From the NCBI GenBank assembly GCA_934702355.1, contig CAKUXX010000002.1, positions 62,001 to 126,000 of the forward strand: a DNA stretch of 64,000 nt. The letters are read 5' to 3'. The notes beneath the pieces were generated by a model that was not told where the DNA came from, ran no database searches, and saw only the letters and a list, made by a program, of their open reading frames with translations. A program made the position numbers and the translations under genes. Shown here in pieces: positions 8,343-17,261 of the stretch. Origin of the DNA: an uncultured Methanomassiliicoccales archaeon. GTDB taxonomy: Archaea > Thermoplasmatota > Thermoplasmata > Methanomassiliicoccales > Methanomethylophilaceae. Each line of letters opens with the position of its first letter. The stretch's first letter is position 1.

Positions 8343-9191
8343 TTAGAAACGAGTCTGTACGTACGTCTTTCCAGGTTCGGGAATATCTATGTCATTCACA
8401 AGTTTGGAGATCCTTCCGTTCCTGCGTTCTACAAAATCCTCGTTGCAATCGATCCATGCGAGGTATTGGTCCACATCTTTCGGAAGCGGATTATCCACCC
8501 ACAGTTCTGTGTCCATCCATAGTTTCACGTTGTAGTCCTCATCGACACAATCCTGGAGGAGGAAGTAGTCTACGTATCCTCTGAAATCGATGAAAAGGTC
8601 GAAAAACTCCCGGTCGGATTTAAGACAGTCCGTCATCGGGCTACTTTCTCCGTCGTAGTATCTTCTGATGCATTCCAGGGTGAGGTCCCACCTGTCGGAT
8701 ATCTTCTGATTCCTTCCTCTGATCTGATTGATGCTATCCCAATGTTTGGGGAAGATGATCATGCCGCCGATGGTGTACATACTCCTTATGTGGTGTTCCA
8801 TCCATCTTCTGTAATCTTCCATCGTGTATGCAACCGAATCGATCAAGGACCTGCATCTTTCATATCTGAAAGTGGCTGTGATCGAATCGCTGGCGAACCT
8901 CATGCTGTTCCAAGAGAGGTGATCGCCGCATTCTTCCAGTTTCATTACCTCCCCATTTGGCAGTTCTCTGCTCCAAAGGATGCTATGATATCTACGGAGT
9001 ACCTTGCTCATCGAATCGGGATCGTTGCCGCAGTAGCCTAAGCCGCCTTTCTTCTCCCAGAAACCGTCCCAGAAACCCGGGGTGTCCGTGGTGAAATCGA
9101 ATCCAACATCTATGTTAGGGTGCATCTGCGTGATATTTGATGATAAATTATCGTCGGTTTCTGTTTCATAGCGACAGTGTCTCTCATTCAC
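8343..9191 (-). CDS. DUF6994 family protein
   Basis: 282 aa. It matches my memory of the DUF6994 family of uncharacterised gut-microbe proteins: FDFTTDTPGFWDGFW, LRRYHSILWSRELPNGE, TIGGMIIFPKH, RWDLTLECIRRYY and FFDLFIDFRGYVDYFLLQD. No known catalytic motif or membrane segment is visible. It begins 3 nt after the TIGR04076 gene ends and is probably co-transcribed with it. Ends in TAA. Confidence 0.72.
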   Translation of the reverse strand: MNERHCRYETETDDNLSSNITQMHPNIDVGFDFTTDTPGFWDGFWEKKGGLGYCGNDPDSMSKVLRRYHSILWSRELPNGEVMKLEECGDHLSWNSMRFASDSITATFRYERCRSLIDSVAYTMEDYRRWMEHHIRSMYTIGGMIIFPKHWDSINQIRGRNQKISDRWDLTLECIRRYYDGESSPMTDCLKSDREFFDLFIDFRGYVDYFLLQDCVDEDYNVKLWMDTELWVDNPLPKDVDQYLAWIDCNEDFVERRNGRISKLVNDIDIPEPGKTYVQTRF

Positions 9192-9194
9192 TGT

Positions 9195-9590
9195 TCAATC
9201 CTCGTAGTCTATCCTCTCGATCTTGAAAATCACCGGCCGAGTGCCGTCGGAACAGCAGGCTATCATCTCATTCTCCCTATCCATCCACCCTTTCATTATG
9301 GAGCCGCCCTGCAATCCGGTGTAGATGTAATGGCTGATCGCATCCCACAGTTCGGAACAGTGAGGCATCTTCGGGCCTCCGGCAACAGTGTCTGGATCGG
9401 CATCCGTATGGATAAGGGTGTTAAGGCCGCAATACCAATAATCGTCCCTTTCGTCATCGCGGTAGAATTCGAAAACGTCACCTACATTGTAGCATAGGCA
9501 TGCGCCGGAATCAGGGTTCGCACAGTATTTCTGCTGTAGTTCCGGGTAGATTTTCTTGTCGATCACAGTCAATCTTACCTTATGTTTCAT
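9195..9590 (-). CDS. TIGR04076 family protein
   Basis: 131 aa starting MKHKVRLTVIDKKIYPELQ, the typical start of TIGR04076 proteins, with the cysteine-containing block KYCANPDSGACLCYNVGD and a late ACCSDGTRPVIFKIER. Function is unknown; the conserved cysteines suggest metal binding. ATG at 9590 is chosen over an upstream in-frame start at 9599 because family members begin at MKHKV. First gene of a two-gene minus-strand unit with DUF6994. Confidence 0.78.
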   Translation of the reverse strand: MKHKVRLTVIDKKIYPELQQKYCANPDSGACLCYNVGDVFEFYRDDERDDYWYCGLNTLIHTDADPDTVAGGPKMPHCSELWDAISHYIYTGLQGGSIMKGWMDRENEMIACCSDGTRPVIFKIERIDYED

Positions 9591-9765
9591 CGGCACCACC
9601 GTGGTATGGACTCCATGACCAGTAGCTGTTTGGCTTATTTGATATGTAGTGTGGTGATAATAGGTGGATGTGATGCCTGTGCCGCATCATTGATTTTTCG
9701 GGCATGGATTATTGGTCTTCTAAAGAATCGACCGCAGAATCTGTCTACACTTTGGAAGCGAATTT

Positions 9766-9813
9766 GTAACTGGTCAGGGGGTGTCGTCACAACGACATCT
9801 CCTGACCAGTTAC
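9766..9813. repeat. Near-perfect 22-bp hairpin
   Basis: Outer arms GTAACTGGTCAGG (9766-9778) and CCTGACCAGTTAC (9801-9813) are exactly complementary. The inner part ggg-tgtcgt pairs with acgaca-tct if two G-U wobbles are allowed, around the loop caca (9788-9791). It is followed by gattttatt. It lies in the 270-bp gap between the TIGR04076 gene and the small amber-containing ORF. It could be a terminator, a structured RNA or a protein-binding site; no other gene-like signal is seen in the gap. Confidence 0.75.
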
Positions 9814-9837
9814 GATTTTATTACATGTAGTGCGTGC

Positions 9838-9848
9838 CTTTATAAATG
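9838..9848 (+). promoter_or_regulatory. TATA box of the small amber ORF
   Basis: The sequence ctttataaatg ends about 22 nt upstream of the ATG at 9870, the distance expected for a leaderless or nearly leaderless archaeal transcript. Confidence 0.55.
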
Positions 9849-9869
9849 GAACACAAACCTTATGTAACC

Positions 9870-10052
9870 ATGTCACAAGAAGACATGAATTACCTGGAGC
9901 TTGAATACGAACACCTCTACAATGTCAGGGATTAGACGCTGCTGTTCCTGAAGCTATGCCCGAAGACCACTGGACTGGCCGAGGAGATGCTGACTTGGCT
10001 GGATGCGAAGGTCAGGATGCTTGGGGAGAAGCTGATGGAGAAGACGGAGTGA
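9870..10052 (+). CDS. Small protein with in-frame amber codon (possible pyrrolysine)
   Basis: The frame reads MSQEDMNYLELEYEHLYNVRD, then TAG at 9933-9935, then TLLFLKLCPKTTGLAEEML and on to EKTE and TGA at 10050-10052: 60 codons in total. Both halves look coding (charged, helix-forming, no rare codons). A TATA box lies upstream, and a strong hairpin terminator follows the TGA rather than the TAG. I infer UAG is translated, probably as pyrrolysine. The alternatives are a 21-aa peptide or a pseudogene. No family recognised. Confidence 0.5.
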
Positions 10053-10058
10053 GTTTAT

Positions 10059-10079
10059 AGGGGCGGTTTCCCCGCCCCT
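10059..10079. terminator. Hairpin terminator
   Basis: Eight-base arms AGGGGCGG (10059-10066) and CCGCCCCT (10072-10079) around tttcc, followed by ttt. It lies 7 nt after the TGA of the small amber ORF and 8 nt from the stop of the convergent 667-aa gene, so it may serve both. Confidence 0.8.
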
Positions 10080-10086
10080 TTATGTC

Positions 10087-12090
10087 TTACGCAGATCTCT
10101 TCTCTATCTCCTTAACCAGCCTTATCCAGCGTTGTTTCTCCTTACTGTCAACTGGCGGTACATCGGTGGTATGGGCACAGATGTTACCGTAGTTCTTGAT
10201 CTTCCCAAGAACCTCTAATTCGTCGTCGGAGACTATCTGTTTCTTGGTGGCGGCCTCGATGAGTCCGGCAAGCATATCAGATGTCTTGAGGATGTTGCGA
10301 AGAACAGTCTCGGTCTTCCTGCGAATGCCGATTCCGAACTGATAACCGTTCAGTCTCTCTAGGGGCACATCCTTTCCGTAGATTTCGTTAAGGTTCTGGA
10401 ACAGATCGAGATATTCCTCCAGCAGTTTTTCTCCGTCGGTACCTCTAATCAGTGGCCTTACGTCAGTCACAGCCTTTGCCATCGAGGAGTAGTCTCCCAT
10501 CATAGCCTCGGTCTGTGAATCCTGGAACGCGGAGATATCGTACTTCTCCGGGCTTTCAACGGAGAACATCTTCCTAAGGTCAGACAGTTTTGCCGAAACG
10601 ATGTTCGCGGCCTGCAATTCCTTCGAAGTATAATCGCCCTGTCTTCCGTCCAGAATCGAATCTGCGATATACTGGTTGATTCCGAGCTTGACCGAGATTA
10701 CTCCAGGGGCTTTCGAAACTTTGATTAGCTTATCGGCAACGATGATGTCCTTCTCCAGATCTCCGGTGCGATACTTATCCGCGAGAGTATCACATCCAAG
10801 TTTGAACGAGGATGCTTCGAGCATACTCACCACGGTCTCGAGACTGCGTTTCGAATCGAACATATGCTGTTCGATGATGGTAGGTAATCCCTTCGCCCAG
10901 TTCGCCTTGACATTCGAAAGTTTGATCAGCGTGTTAGTGGGGTCTTCCTTTGCATCCAGGTGTTTCCTGACCATACGCAACTGATATTCGTCATCGTTAA
11001 GGATTGCAGACTTGTCGAGGAATGACATCACCGCATCGTATTTCGTCAGAACCACGGATTCAGCAATCAGATCGAATAATGATACGATATCCTCTTTCGA
11101 AAGCGAACGGGAGACCAGGACGGGTATGTCTACGGTTCCCTTCAGTCCGAATACCGAGGCCTGTTTGTTTACCATCAGATATTCCCTTCCAATACTGGCG
11201 CCTGTGATGTCTGCGAATGCACCTTCCAGCTCATCTACCGGTGTTGAGCCTATGGTGGTGCAGAGTTCGGTATTGAACACACAGAACTTTCCCTTCAGGG
11301 TGAAGTCTTTGGGCAGATTGTACCTTACCGACTCCCAACCTTCGGGAACCTCCGCAACGGCATTGAGGATCATGTTCTTCGGATTGCCGTGGATGTCGTC
11401 CAGTGCCATCACCAGGTCCTCTGAAGTGTAGTGGCCCTTGATGAAGTTGGAATCCACGCCAGACTCGAAGTAAAAGTTACCCGACGTTTCATCGAACTGG
11501 AGGTAGACTTCTTTCTTAATGCACTGGATTTCAGGCGGGCAGTCCAGATTCACGGAAAGGATTTCGTCCTCATCGTCCGCTCCGATGTGCTTCTTGTTCC
11601 TCACGAGGAATTTGAGGAGGTCATCTTCATCAAATCCCACGTCCTGGAATCTGGAACTGTCGAAACCTTCATCGTTCGAGGGATTGACTGCAAACACGAA
11701 CGGTTCATCCCCTGTCTTGGCATAAGGAAGGTAGAAGACATTCTCGCGGAAGGTTTTCGGCTCCTGCTTGATGCGTCCCTGCTCGAACAAGTCACGTCCG
11801 GTCTCCGTGAATGTGACCAGCGATATCCTGTCGTCGGGGTTGAATCCATTCATGTTGATTACACCGTTCATGCATAGATTATCTATGACCTCCTTGAACA
11901 GCGGAATCATGCGGTCAGGAACGGCGATTCTGGCGAAGAACTCCCTCCAGGTATCCGACTGCAGGGCGGGCGTTCCGATTGCCGTGAGTATGAGGTTCTC
12001 GAGGCCTGTGGGCTTCTTGAACCTGCTGTACTCCCCACCGACGCTGAGAGCGATGACGGGCATCTTCAATGATACTTTGTATTTCGCCAT
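10087..12090 (-). CDS. Unknown 667-aa partner of the helicase (C-terminal DUF4145/HEPN-like)
   Basis: 667 aa, no overall family recognised. The N-terminal region (LENLILTAIGTPALQ, then VIDNLCMNGVINMNG) may hold a winged helix. The middle is largely acidic and soluble, with no membrane segment. The C-terminal 130 residues are helical and carry LGKIKNYGNICAHT, like the Asn-Gly-Asn-xx-Ala-His signature of DUF4145/HEPN-fold domains. It starts 4 nt after the helicase stop, so the two form an operon and probably a complex. Ends in TAA beside the terminator. Confidence 0.6.
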   Translation of the reverse strand: MAKYKVSLKMPVIALSVGGEYSRFKKPTGLENLILTAIGTPALQSDTWREFFARIAVPDRMIPLFKEVIDNLCMNGVINMNGFNPDDRISLVTFTETGRDLFEQGRIKQEPKTFRENVFYLPYAKTGDEPFVFAVNPSNDEGFDSSRFQDVGFDEDDLLKFLVRNKKHIGADDEDEILSVNLDCPPEIQCIKKEVYLQFDETSGNFYFESGVDSNFIKGHYTSEDLVMALDDIHGNPKNMILNAVAEVPEGWESVRYNLPKDFTLKGKFCVFNTELCTTIGSTPVDELEGAFADITGASIGREYLMVNKQASVFGLKGTVDIPVLVSRSLSKEDIVSLFDLIAESVVLTKYDAVMSFLDKSAILNDDEYQLRMVRKHLDAKEDPTNTLIKLSNVKANWAKGLPTIIEQHMFDSKRSLETVVSMLEASSFKLGCDTLADKYRTGDLEKDIIVADKLIKVSKAPGVISVKLGINQYIADSILDGRQGDYTSKELQAANIVSAKLSDLRKMFSVESPEKYDISAFQDSQTEAMMGDYSSMAKAVTDVRPLIRGTDGEKLLEEYLDLFQNLNEIYGKDVPLERLNGYQFGIGIRRKTETVLRNILKTSDMLAGLIEAATKKQIVSDDELEVLGKIKNYGNICAHTTDVPPVDSKEKQRWIRLVKEIEKRSA

Positions 12091-12094
12091 TTTC

Positions 12095-15000
12095 TCACTC
12101 CCCTAGAACGTCCATTTCGGTCATGTACCCGTGATGATACTTAGCCTGATCCACTATCTTTCTGTAAACGTAGTCGTATCTTCCGTCGATCTCCGTGCGG
12201 AGGTTGGAGAACGCCCTGCCGTTCCCGACGATTACCAGCAGGCGTCTCGCACGGCTTATCGCGACGTTAATCCTGTTGTAAACCCTCATGAAACTGTTCT
12301 CTAGACGGTTCGTAGCGACGAGGGAAAGGATGATGATATCCCTCTCATCGCCCTGGAAGTTGTCCACGGTATCGACCATGAACTGCTCGTCATCCATCCT
12401 GTTGAAAGACTGGAATTTGAATCCCTTGAGGCTCCTGCGAATGAGCTTCGCCTGGTCAGAGTAACCACAGATCACTCCGAGACTCAGACGGGAATCGTCC
12501 TCCTTGGTGAACTTACGGCCTCCGATTTCCTCGCCCATTTCGTCCTTGGTGCAACTGTACTCCATCTTACGGAGAAGATTGGTGATGACGTCGGCCTCCC
12601 TCTGGTTGATACGCGATCTTCCGCCGGAATAGCCTCTTTCCTCCTTTCCGTCGACATCAATGAAGATCAGGTGCGAGTTCTTGGAGACGATGTTCCTGTT
12701 GAGACCACCTTTGATTTCCAGATAGTGTTCCTTGCTGCCGACGTCCCCGTCGAATGACAGCTGGTTTCCGTAGAAGATGTTGTCAGCATCCATTATATCA
12801 GGGTGCATCCTGTACTGGACGGTCAGCATCGTTTTGTTGCATTCCGGCATGGTCTCGTACAGTTCCTTGAAGAACGAGGTCTCGTAGAGGTGCCTATACT
12901 CGTCTTCCAGGGCCTTACTGACCAGTTCAGGATTATACCTGTCGTAATCTCCATCCAAAACATTGGACTGATAGATTGGGGGCAGTTGTTTGTCGTCCCC
13001 GACCAGAATCACGGTCTTTCCATAGAGGATGGGGTAGAGTACTTCGAGGAATGAGACCTTGCTGACCTCGTCCACGATGACTACGTCGAGGTTTGCCCTC
13101 TTCAGATCCACGGTTCCCACATCGGTCTTGATGCTGTCGCTAGTGGTACAGGTAAGACCGATGACGTTGGCGTAGTCAAGAAGATCCTCGTTCATTTTCT
13201 CGGAATCCCTGTCTATGACGCTGTCGGTACGGAGATAGGTAGCCATCTTCCTGTAAGAGTTCTGCAATTCCTCCGACATTCCCTCGGCAGCTGCCCTCTT
13301 GATGTGACCCATCTCCTGCTCGATGAATCCGATTCCCTCTTCCAGGGTCTTGTAAACCCCCAGGATGTTGTTGTCGGACAGTGCCCTCCTGATGTCAGAA
13401 TCCAGCGATTCACGTTCGTCATCATAGTTCTTGAAGGAAGGTTCGGAACGGAGACTCTGGATGTCCTTTTCAAGCTCCCTGATGCGCTGTTCGTCACGTG
13501 TGGTATCGTTACAGATATCCATCTCCTCGGCGATCTGTTTCTCAATGCCGGCGATGATGTTGTCGATTGCTTCATCGACCGCTTCCTTGAGTTCCAGGAT
13601 CTCGTCGCGGGAAGGGATGGCCAGCGGGAACAGTCTTACGGCCTTGAAGTCGAATGCACTGAATCCATTGTCCTTCTGGTACTCGAGCATCTTCAGTTCG
13701 ATTGCCTTTGCCTCGGTTTCGTCCGATGTCTCGGCTTTTTCCTTGTACATATCGAAGAATCCGCGGTGCTTGTCGATTGTCTGGTACTCCCTCTTGATAT
13801 CGGGCTTGCTGATAACATAAAGGCCGCGGATTGCCTCCTGGGAAAGGAATCCGTCACCGTACGGAACGGAAATCTCCGAGACGTACTCTTCGGCATTCTC
13901 CCAATCGAGGTTCTGGATCGAGTCTATAACCTCCTTCAGCTCCGAGATTCTGAACTCCATCTCGGTGTTCTCCTCGCGGTCGCGGATGACCTTTTTGGTA
14001 ATCTTGTCGATTTCGGATTCCGTGTCTGCAATTCTCTTTAGGATACTTTCGGTCTGGGTCTTGAGTTCACCGACGTGTTCAGCACGTCCCTTCAGGTCAG
14101 ATATCAGCGTGTCGAGGTTCTCAGCGTAACTCTTTGACGATGCCGATTTCTGGATCTCGCTTTCCAGACGTTTTGCTATGTCAAGGTAGAAGTTCGCGGT
14201 CTGATTCTTGACAGAGTAGGGATTCGAGTCCTCCTTCCTGCGTGCGTATCCTCCGAATAGACGTACGCGCCTGAGTGTGGGTATCTCGGGCAGTCTGAGG
14301 AATGCGTTGTCTACCGCCTTGTGGTTCTCACTGGCAATCAGAACCTTCTTGTTCCTGACGACCAGCTGTGCGGTGATCTCCGCTATGACCTCTGTCTTAC
14401 CTGTTCCGGGCGGACCCCTAATGAGGAACATACCGTTGGAGGCTACCGCTTTCCTGATGGCTTCCTTCTGCCTGTCGTTGAGTCTTCTGCTGTAGAAGTG
14501 GTCTATGTTCGCCTGGCCCCTGGTGGTCTGGTTGGAACTGTTGAACAGTGCCGTGGCGAGGAAGGGATTCATCACATACCCTTTCTTCAGGTTGTCCAGG
14601 GCCGTCTTCTGGCGGTTGAGGATGGACGTATCTCCGCTGGGGTCCTTGTAGAGGAACAGCGTCTTTCCACGGATGAGGTCCGCGGCGTTCTTCAGAATCG
14701 ATTCGGGTTCACCGGCATTCTCCACATCCAGGCGGTAGAACACATGAAGCCTGACTCTGGTCTCCTCCCTCTTGACGGTCTCGATCCTTTCGTTGGTCTG
14801 GTTGTTCTGAGCGTCCTCTTTTGCCTTGAATATCTGCTCATACCTGATTCTCAGTTCGCCGTCGACGGAATCCCTATGTTCCTCGATTAGTTCGGTCCTG
14901 TAGGAGTTCACAAAAGGCGATATGACTCCGTTCACAATCGACTCGAGATCGTGTTTTTGCTCCAGGGAATCCATCTCAGTCCTTGCGGAACCGATCTTCT

Positions 15001-16417
15001 TCTTCAGGTCTGCCACTCTGCCTTCGTTCTTCTTCAGTACGGATGCGAGACCCATAGCGCCCTTGTCCGACTTATCGAGTCCGTCCAGTTTCTTCCTGTC
15101 TGCTGATATGGTGTCGTTCAAGGAATCATATTCCTTTTCGAGGGTTTCCAGGGATGCTTCCAGCTTCTTCCTGTCCCCTTCAATGAGTTCATTACGGACG
15201 GAGATGCAACTTTCGAGATGCTTGTCGTACTCTTTCTGCCTGTAAGCCTCCACGATTGGGGGAAGGACATCCTTCTCGTACTGTTCCATCAGGATGCGGG
15301 ATTCGCGGGCGCGTTCATCGTCCACTTCTTTCCTAATTATGACGATTGCTTCCTTGCCCTCGGTGACGATTCTGTCGATCTTCGCCTTGTTAGGAATGAT
15401 CTCCTCGTCTGCCTTGGAGGATATCCTGCTGTCGGTCAGTTTGATTTCCGACCTGAATTTGGGCCTCTTCTCAGTACTCTTTCCCTTCTTGACCTCTTCG
15501 AATATCAGTTCCTCGGAGATCAGCAGCGAACGACCGCTGGTGAATGATTCGTACTTCTTCTTGATCTCCGGGTTCGCGTTGTATTCCTTCTCGAGGAAAT
15601 CGTGAACGATGTGAATGAGCGGGGCCTTCTCTGAACCAGGAAGGTCTTCAGAGGACCAGACTCCGTTCTGGTCCTTGACCCTGAGGTATGGGATTCCCTT
15701 CTCATTCTCTTCCTCCGAACAGTTGCTCTTGTAATATGCCAGAATCACTTCCGGCACCTCGTCGATTGAGTATGAGATGTTGAGGTCCTTTTCCATGACC
15801 TCTTTCTTGGCTTCAAGGTACTTCTCCCACCTTGACAGCCTATCAATGACCTTCTGGGGTTCCTTCACGACATATTGCGTGGACAGACGGGTGAGGAAAT
15901 CGATACTGAGTACCGAACGTCTCATCTCATCCTCCGAGAGATACTTGTTGGCCGTATAGTTGGTGTTGTACCATTCGCCCTGGTTGTACAGGCGGGTGAA
16001 AACATCACAGACCATGGGAATCTCACCGCAGGTGCTGGCACCCTTGTCCAGCGTCGTTATACCCTTGACCTTGAAGAAACGGTGAGCCACCGTCTTGTTC
16101 TTGGGAGTGTATTCGTCGATGTCGCACATGAACACGACATCGTAATCCAGACCGTCGATCGGCATTCTAACCGCGACATTGAACCATTTGTTCTTCTCGG
16201 TAGTCGATGGGGGAGTCCTCTCGAAATTCGGATAAGAAATCCCCAACGGCACGTTCGGTTTTGCCATGCGGTCCCTAACGAAAAACTCGTAGTCGGTTCC
16301 GATTTGGAGTCTGTCAAACTGATCCTTCAGACCTACTTTGTAGATCTTGTCTCTGTTCCAATCCTCGTCAATCTCAGTATTGGAACTGAAATCCATATAC
16401 GCACGTTCTTCAGCCAT
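12095..16417 (-). CDS. Large UPF1-like superfamily 1 helicase, 1440 aa
   Basis: SF1B (UPF1/AAA_11-AAA_12) helicase. The first 640 residues form an unrecognised N-terminal region with a coiled coil at about 390-490. The helicase core opens with LNDRQKEAIRKAV and Walker A GPPGTGKTEV at about 668-677. A long coiled-coil insertion (about 740-1070) separates motif Ia from motif II (VVIVDEVSK). Then come motif III VGDDKQLPP, QYRMHPDIM, motif V TVDNFQGDERDIIILS and motif VI NVAISRARR. No nuclease motif seen. SD GGAAGGTGA precedes the ATG. Operon with the 667-aa gene, divergent from a CARF regulator. Confidence 0.88.
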   Translation of the reverse strand: MAEERAYMDFSSNTEIDEDWNRDKIYKVGLKDQFDRLQIGTDYEFFVRDRMAKPNVPLGISYPNFERTPPSTTEKNKWFNVAVRMPIDGLDYDVVFMCDIDEYTPKNKTVAHRFFKVKGITTLDKGASTCGEIPMVCDVFTRLYNQGEWYNTNYTANKYLSEDEMRRSVLSIDFLTRLSTQYVVKEPQKVIDRLSRWEKYLEAKKEVMEKDLNISYSIDEVPEVILAYYKSNCSEEENEKGIPYLRVKDQNGVWSSEDLPGSEKAPLIHIVHDFLEKEYNANPEIKKKYESFTSGRSLLISEELIFEEVKKGKSTEKRPKFRSEIKLTDSRISSKADEEIIPNKAKIDRIVTEGKEAIVIIRKEVDDERARESRILMEQYEKDVLPPIVEAYRQKEYDKHLESCISVRNELIEGDRKKLEASLETLEKEYDSLNDTISADRKKLDGLDKSDKGAMGLASVLKKNEGRVADLKKKIGSARTEMDSLEQKHDLESIVNGVISPFVNSYRTELIEEHRDSVDGELRIRYEQIFKAKEDAQNNQTNERIETVKREETRVRLHVFYRLDVENAGEPESILKNAADLIRGKTLFLYKDPSGDTSILNRQKTALDNLKKGYVMNPFLATALFNSSNQTTRGQANIDHFYSRRLNDRQKEAIRKAVASNGMFLIRGPPGTGKTEVIAEITAQLVVRNKKVLIASENHKAVDNAFLRLPEIPTLRRVRLFGGYARRKEDSNPYSVKNQTANFYLDIAKRLESEIQKSASSKSYAENLDTLISDLKGRAEHVGELKTQTESILKRIADTESEIDKITKKVIRDREENTEMEFRISELKEVIDSIQNLDWENAEEYVSEISVPYGDGFLSQEAIRGLYVISKPDIKREYQTIDKHRGFFDMYKEKAETSDETEAKAIELKMLEYQKDNGFSAFDFKAVRLFPLAIPSRDEILELKEAVDEAIDNIIAGIEKQIAEEMDICNDTTRDEQRIRELEKDIQSLRSEPSFKNYDDERESLDSDIRRALSDNNILGVYKTLEEGIGFIEQEMGHIKRAAAEGMSEELQNSYRKMATYLRTDSVIDRDSEKMNEDLLDYANVIGLTCTTSDSIKTDVGTVDLKRANLDVVIVDEVSKVSFLEVLYPILYGKTVILVGDDKQLPPIYQSNVLDGDYDRYNPELVSKALEDEYRHLYETSFFKELYETMPECNKTMLTVQYRMHPDIMDADNIFYGNQLSFDGDVGSKEHYLEIKGGLNRNIVSKNSHLIFIDVDGKEERGYSGGRSRINQREADVITNLLRKMEYSCTKDEMGEEIGGRKFTKEDDSRLSLGVICGYSDQAKLIRRSLKGFKFQSFNRMDDEQFMVDTVDNFQGDERDIIILSLVATNRLENSFMRVYNRINVAISRARRLLVIVGNGRAFSNLRTEIDGRYDYVYRKIVDQAKYHHGYMTEMDVLGE

Positions 16418-16517
16418 TTTTCACCTTCCGGTTAAATCGCTAAGCAACACCCATTCGCGTTTGACGCATTTAATAGGATGCTCGATTCATTATGGCGTTA
16501 TAACAATATGATTCGAT

Positions 16518-16554
16518 GTTCGTACTGTACAATAATTATTTGTACCGTACGAAC
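16518..16554. promoter_or_regulatory. 37-bp palindromic operator between CARF gene and helicase operon
   Basis: Arms GTTCGTAC-T-GTACAA (16518-16532) and TTGTAC-C-GTACGAAC (16540-16554) are complementary except for one T/C mismatch and enclose an AT-rich centre. The centre is the only TATA-like sequence before the CARF gene (ATG 16575), so a protein bound here would block that promoter. The helicase operon starts 100 bp away on the other strand. Confidence 0.82.
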
Positions 16555-16574
16555 AAGTATACAGATTGAGAAAA

Positions 16575-17261
16575 ATGCACATTCACATAGCGACATTGGG
16601 GGAGAAGACTGACCCGGTTCTGAAGGGATTCAAACTCATCCCCGGAATCGAGAAAGCCCATCTAATCTACAGCGGAAAATACCCGGAATCAGTCGAGAAG
16701 GTAGAATCGTACCTCCGTAGCGGGAACATGGAAACACAGTCCATCAAGGCAGACGAATACGATTTCCAGGACGTGATGGATAAAATCTCTGGAATCGTGG
16801 ATCGGGAAAAGGCTTCGGGACCCCACACCTACTCGATAAACGTTACCGGCGGTACCAAACTGATGGCTTTTGCGGCATATTCATCCGCATACTTCATCGG
16901 AGCCACGGTCTACTACATCCAGGACAGAAACGATATCCCATTGTCTGAACAGCTCCTGACGATCTTGACCACCAAGGCCCCCAAGAACACGAAATCCGAC
17001 AAGAAGGGCAGAGACATTCTAAAATTCATCTACGAAAGGACACTTAACAACGGCACCGTATCGAACCAGGATATCGAAGCAGAGTTCGGGATGAAGAAGC
17101 AGCAGGTCTCGTATTACATCAAGAATCTGAGGGAATCTGGACTGATTACTACCGATTCGGGCGTGTTCGATGTGGAGAAACAGGCCATGAATTACCGTTA
17201 CAACAGCATCAAACTCACTCAGCAGGGTCAGATGGAGGCTAAATTCACTAAAGGCGCGTGA
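16575..17261 (+). CDS. CARF-domain winged-helix regulator (Csa3-like)
   Basis: 228 aa. The N-terminal part starts MHIHIATLGEKTDPVLKG and holds NVTGGTKLMAFAAYSSAYF at about 89-107. This is the Thr-Gly-Gly-Thr-Lys loop of CARF domains of the Csa3/Csx1/DUF1887 kind, which bind cyclic oligonucleotides. From about residue 140 a winged helix follows: RDILKFIYERT, VSNQDIEAEFGMKKQQVSYYIKNLRESGLI. Csa3 proteins regulate CRISPR genes, but no cas gene is in this window. ATG at 16575; TTG at 16566 would add three residues. Probably autoregulates through the palindrome upstream. Confidence 0.8.
   Translation: MHIHIATLGEKTDPVLKGFKLIPGIEKAHLIYSGKYPESVEKVESYLRSGNMETQSIKADEYDFQDVMDKISGIVDREKASGPHTYSINVTGGTKLMAFAAYSSAYFIGATVYYIQDRNDIPLSEQLLTILTTKAPKNTKSDKKGRDILKFIYERTLNNGTVSNQDIEAEFGMKKQQVSYYIKNLRESGLITTDSGVFDVEKQAMNYRYNSIKLTQQGQMEAKFTKGA

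Noticed and set aside
9582..9830. 82-codon plus-strand frame between TIGR04076 and the amber ORF
   Set aside because: Mixed hydrophobic/basic composition without family sequence. It runs straight through the 22-bp hairpin and has no SD.
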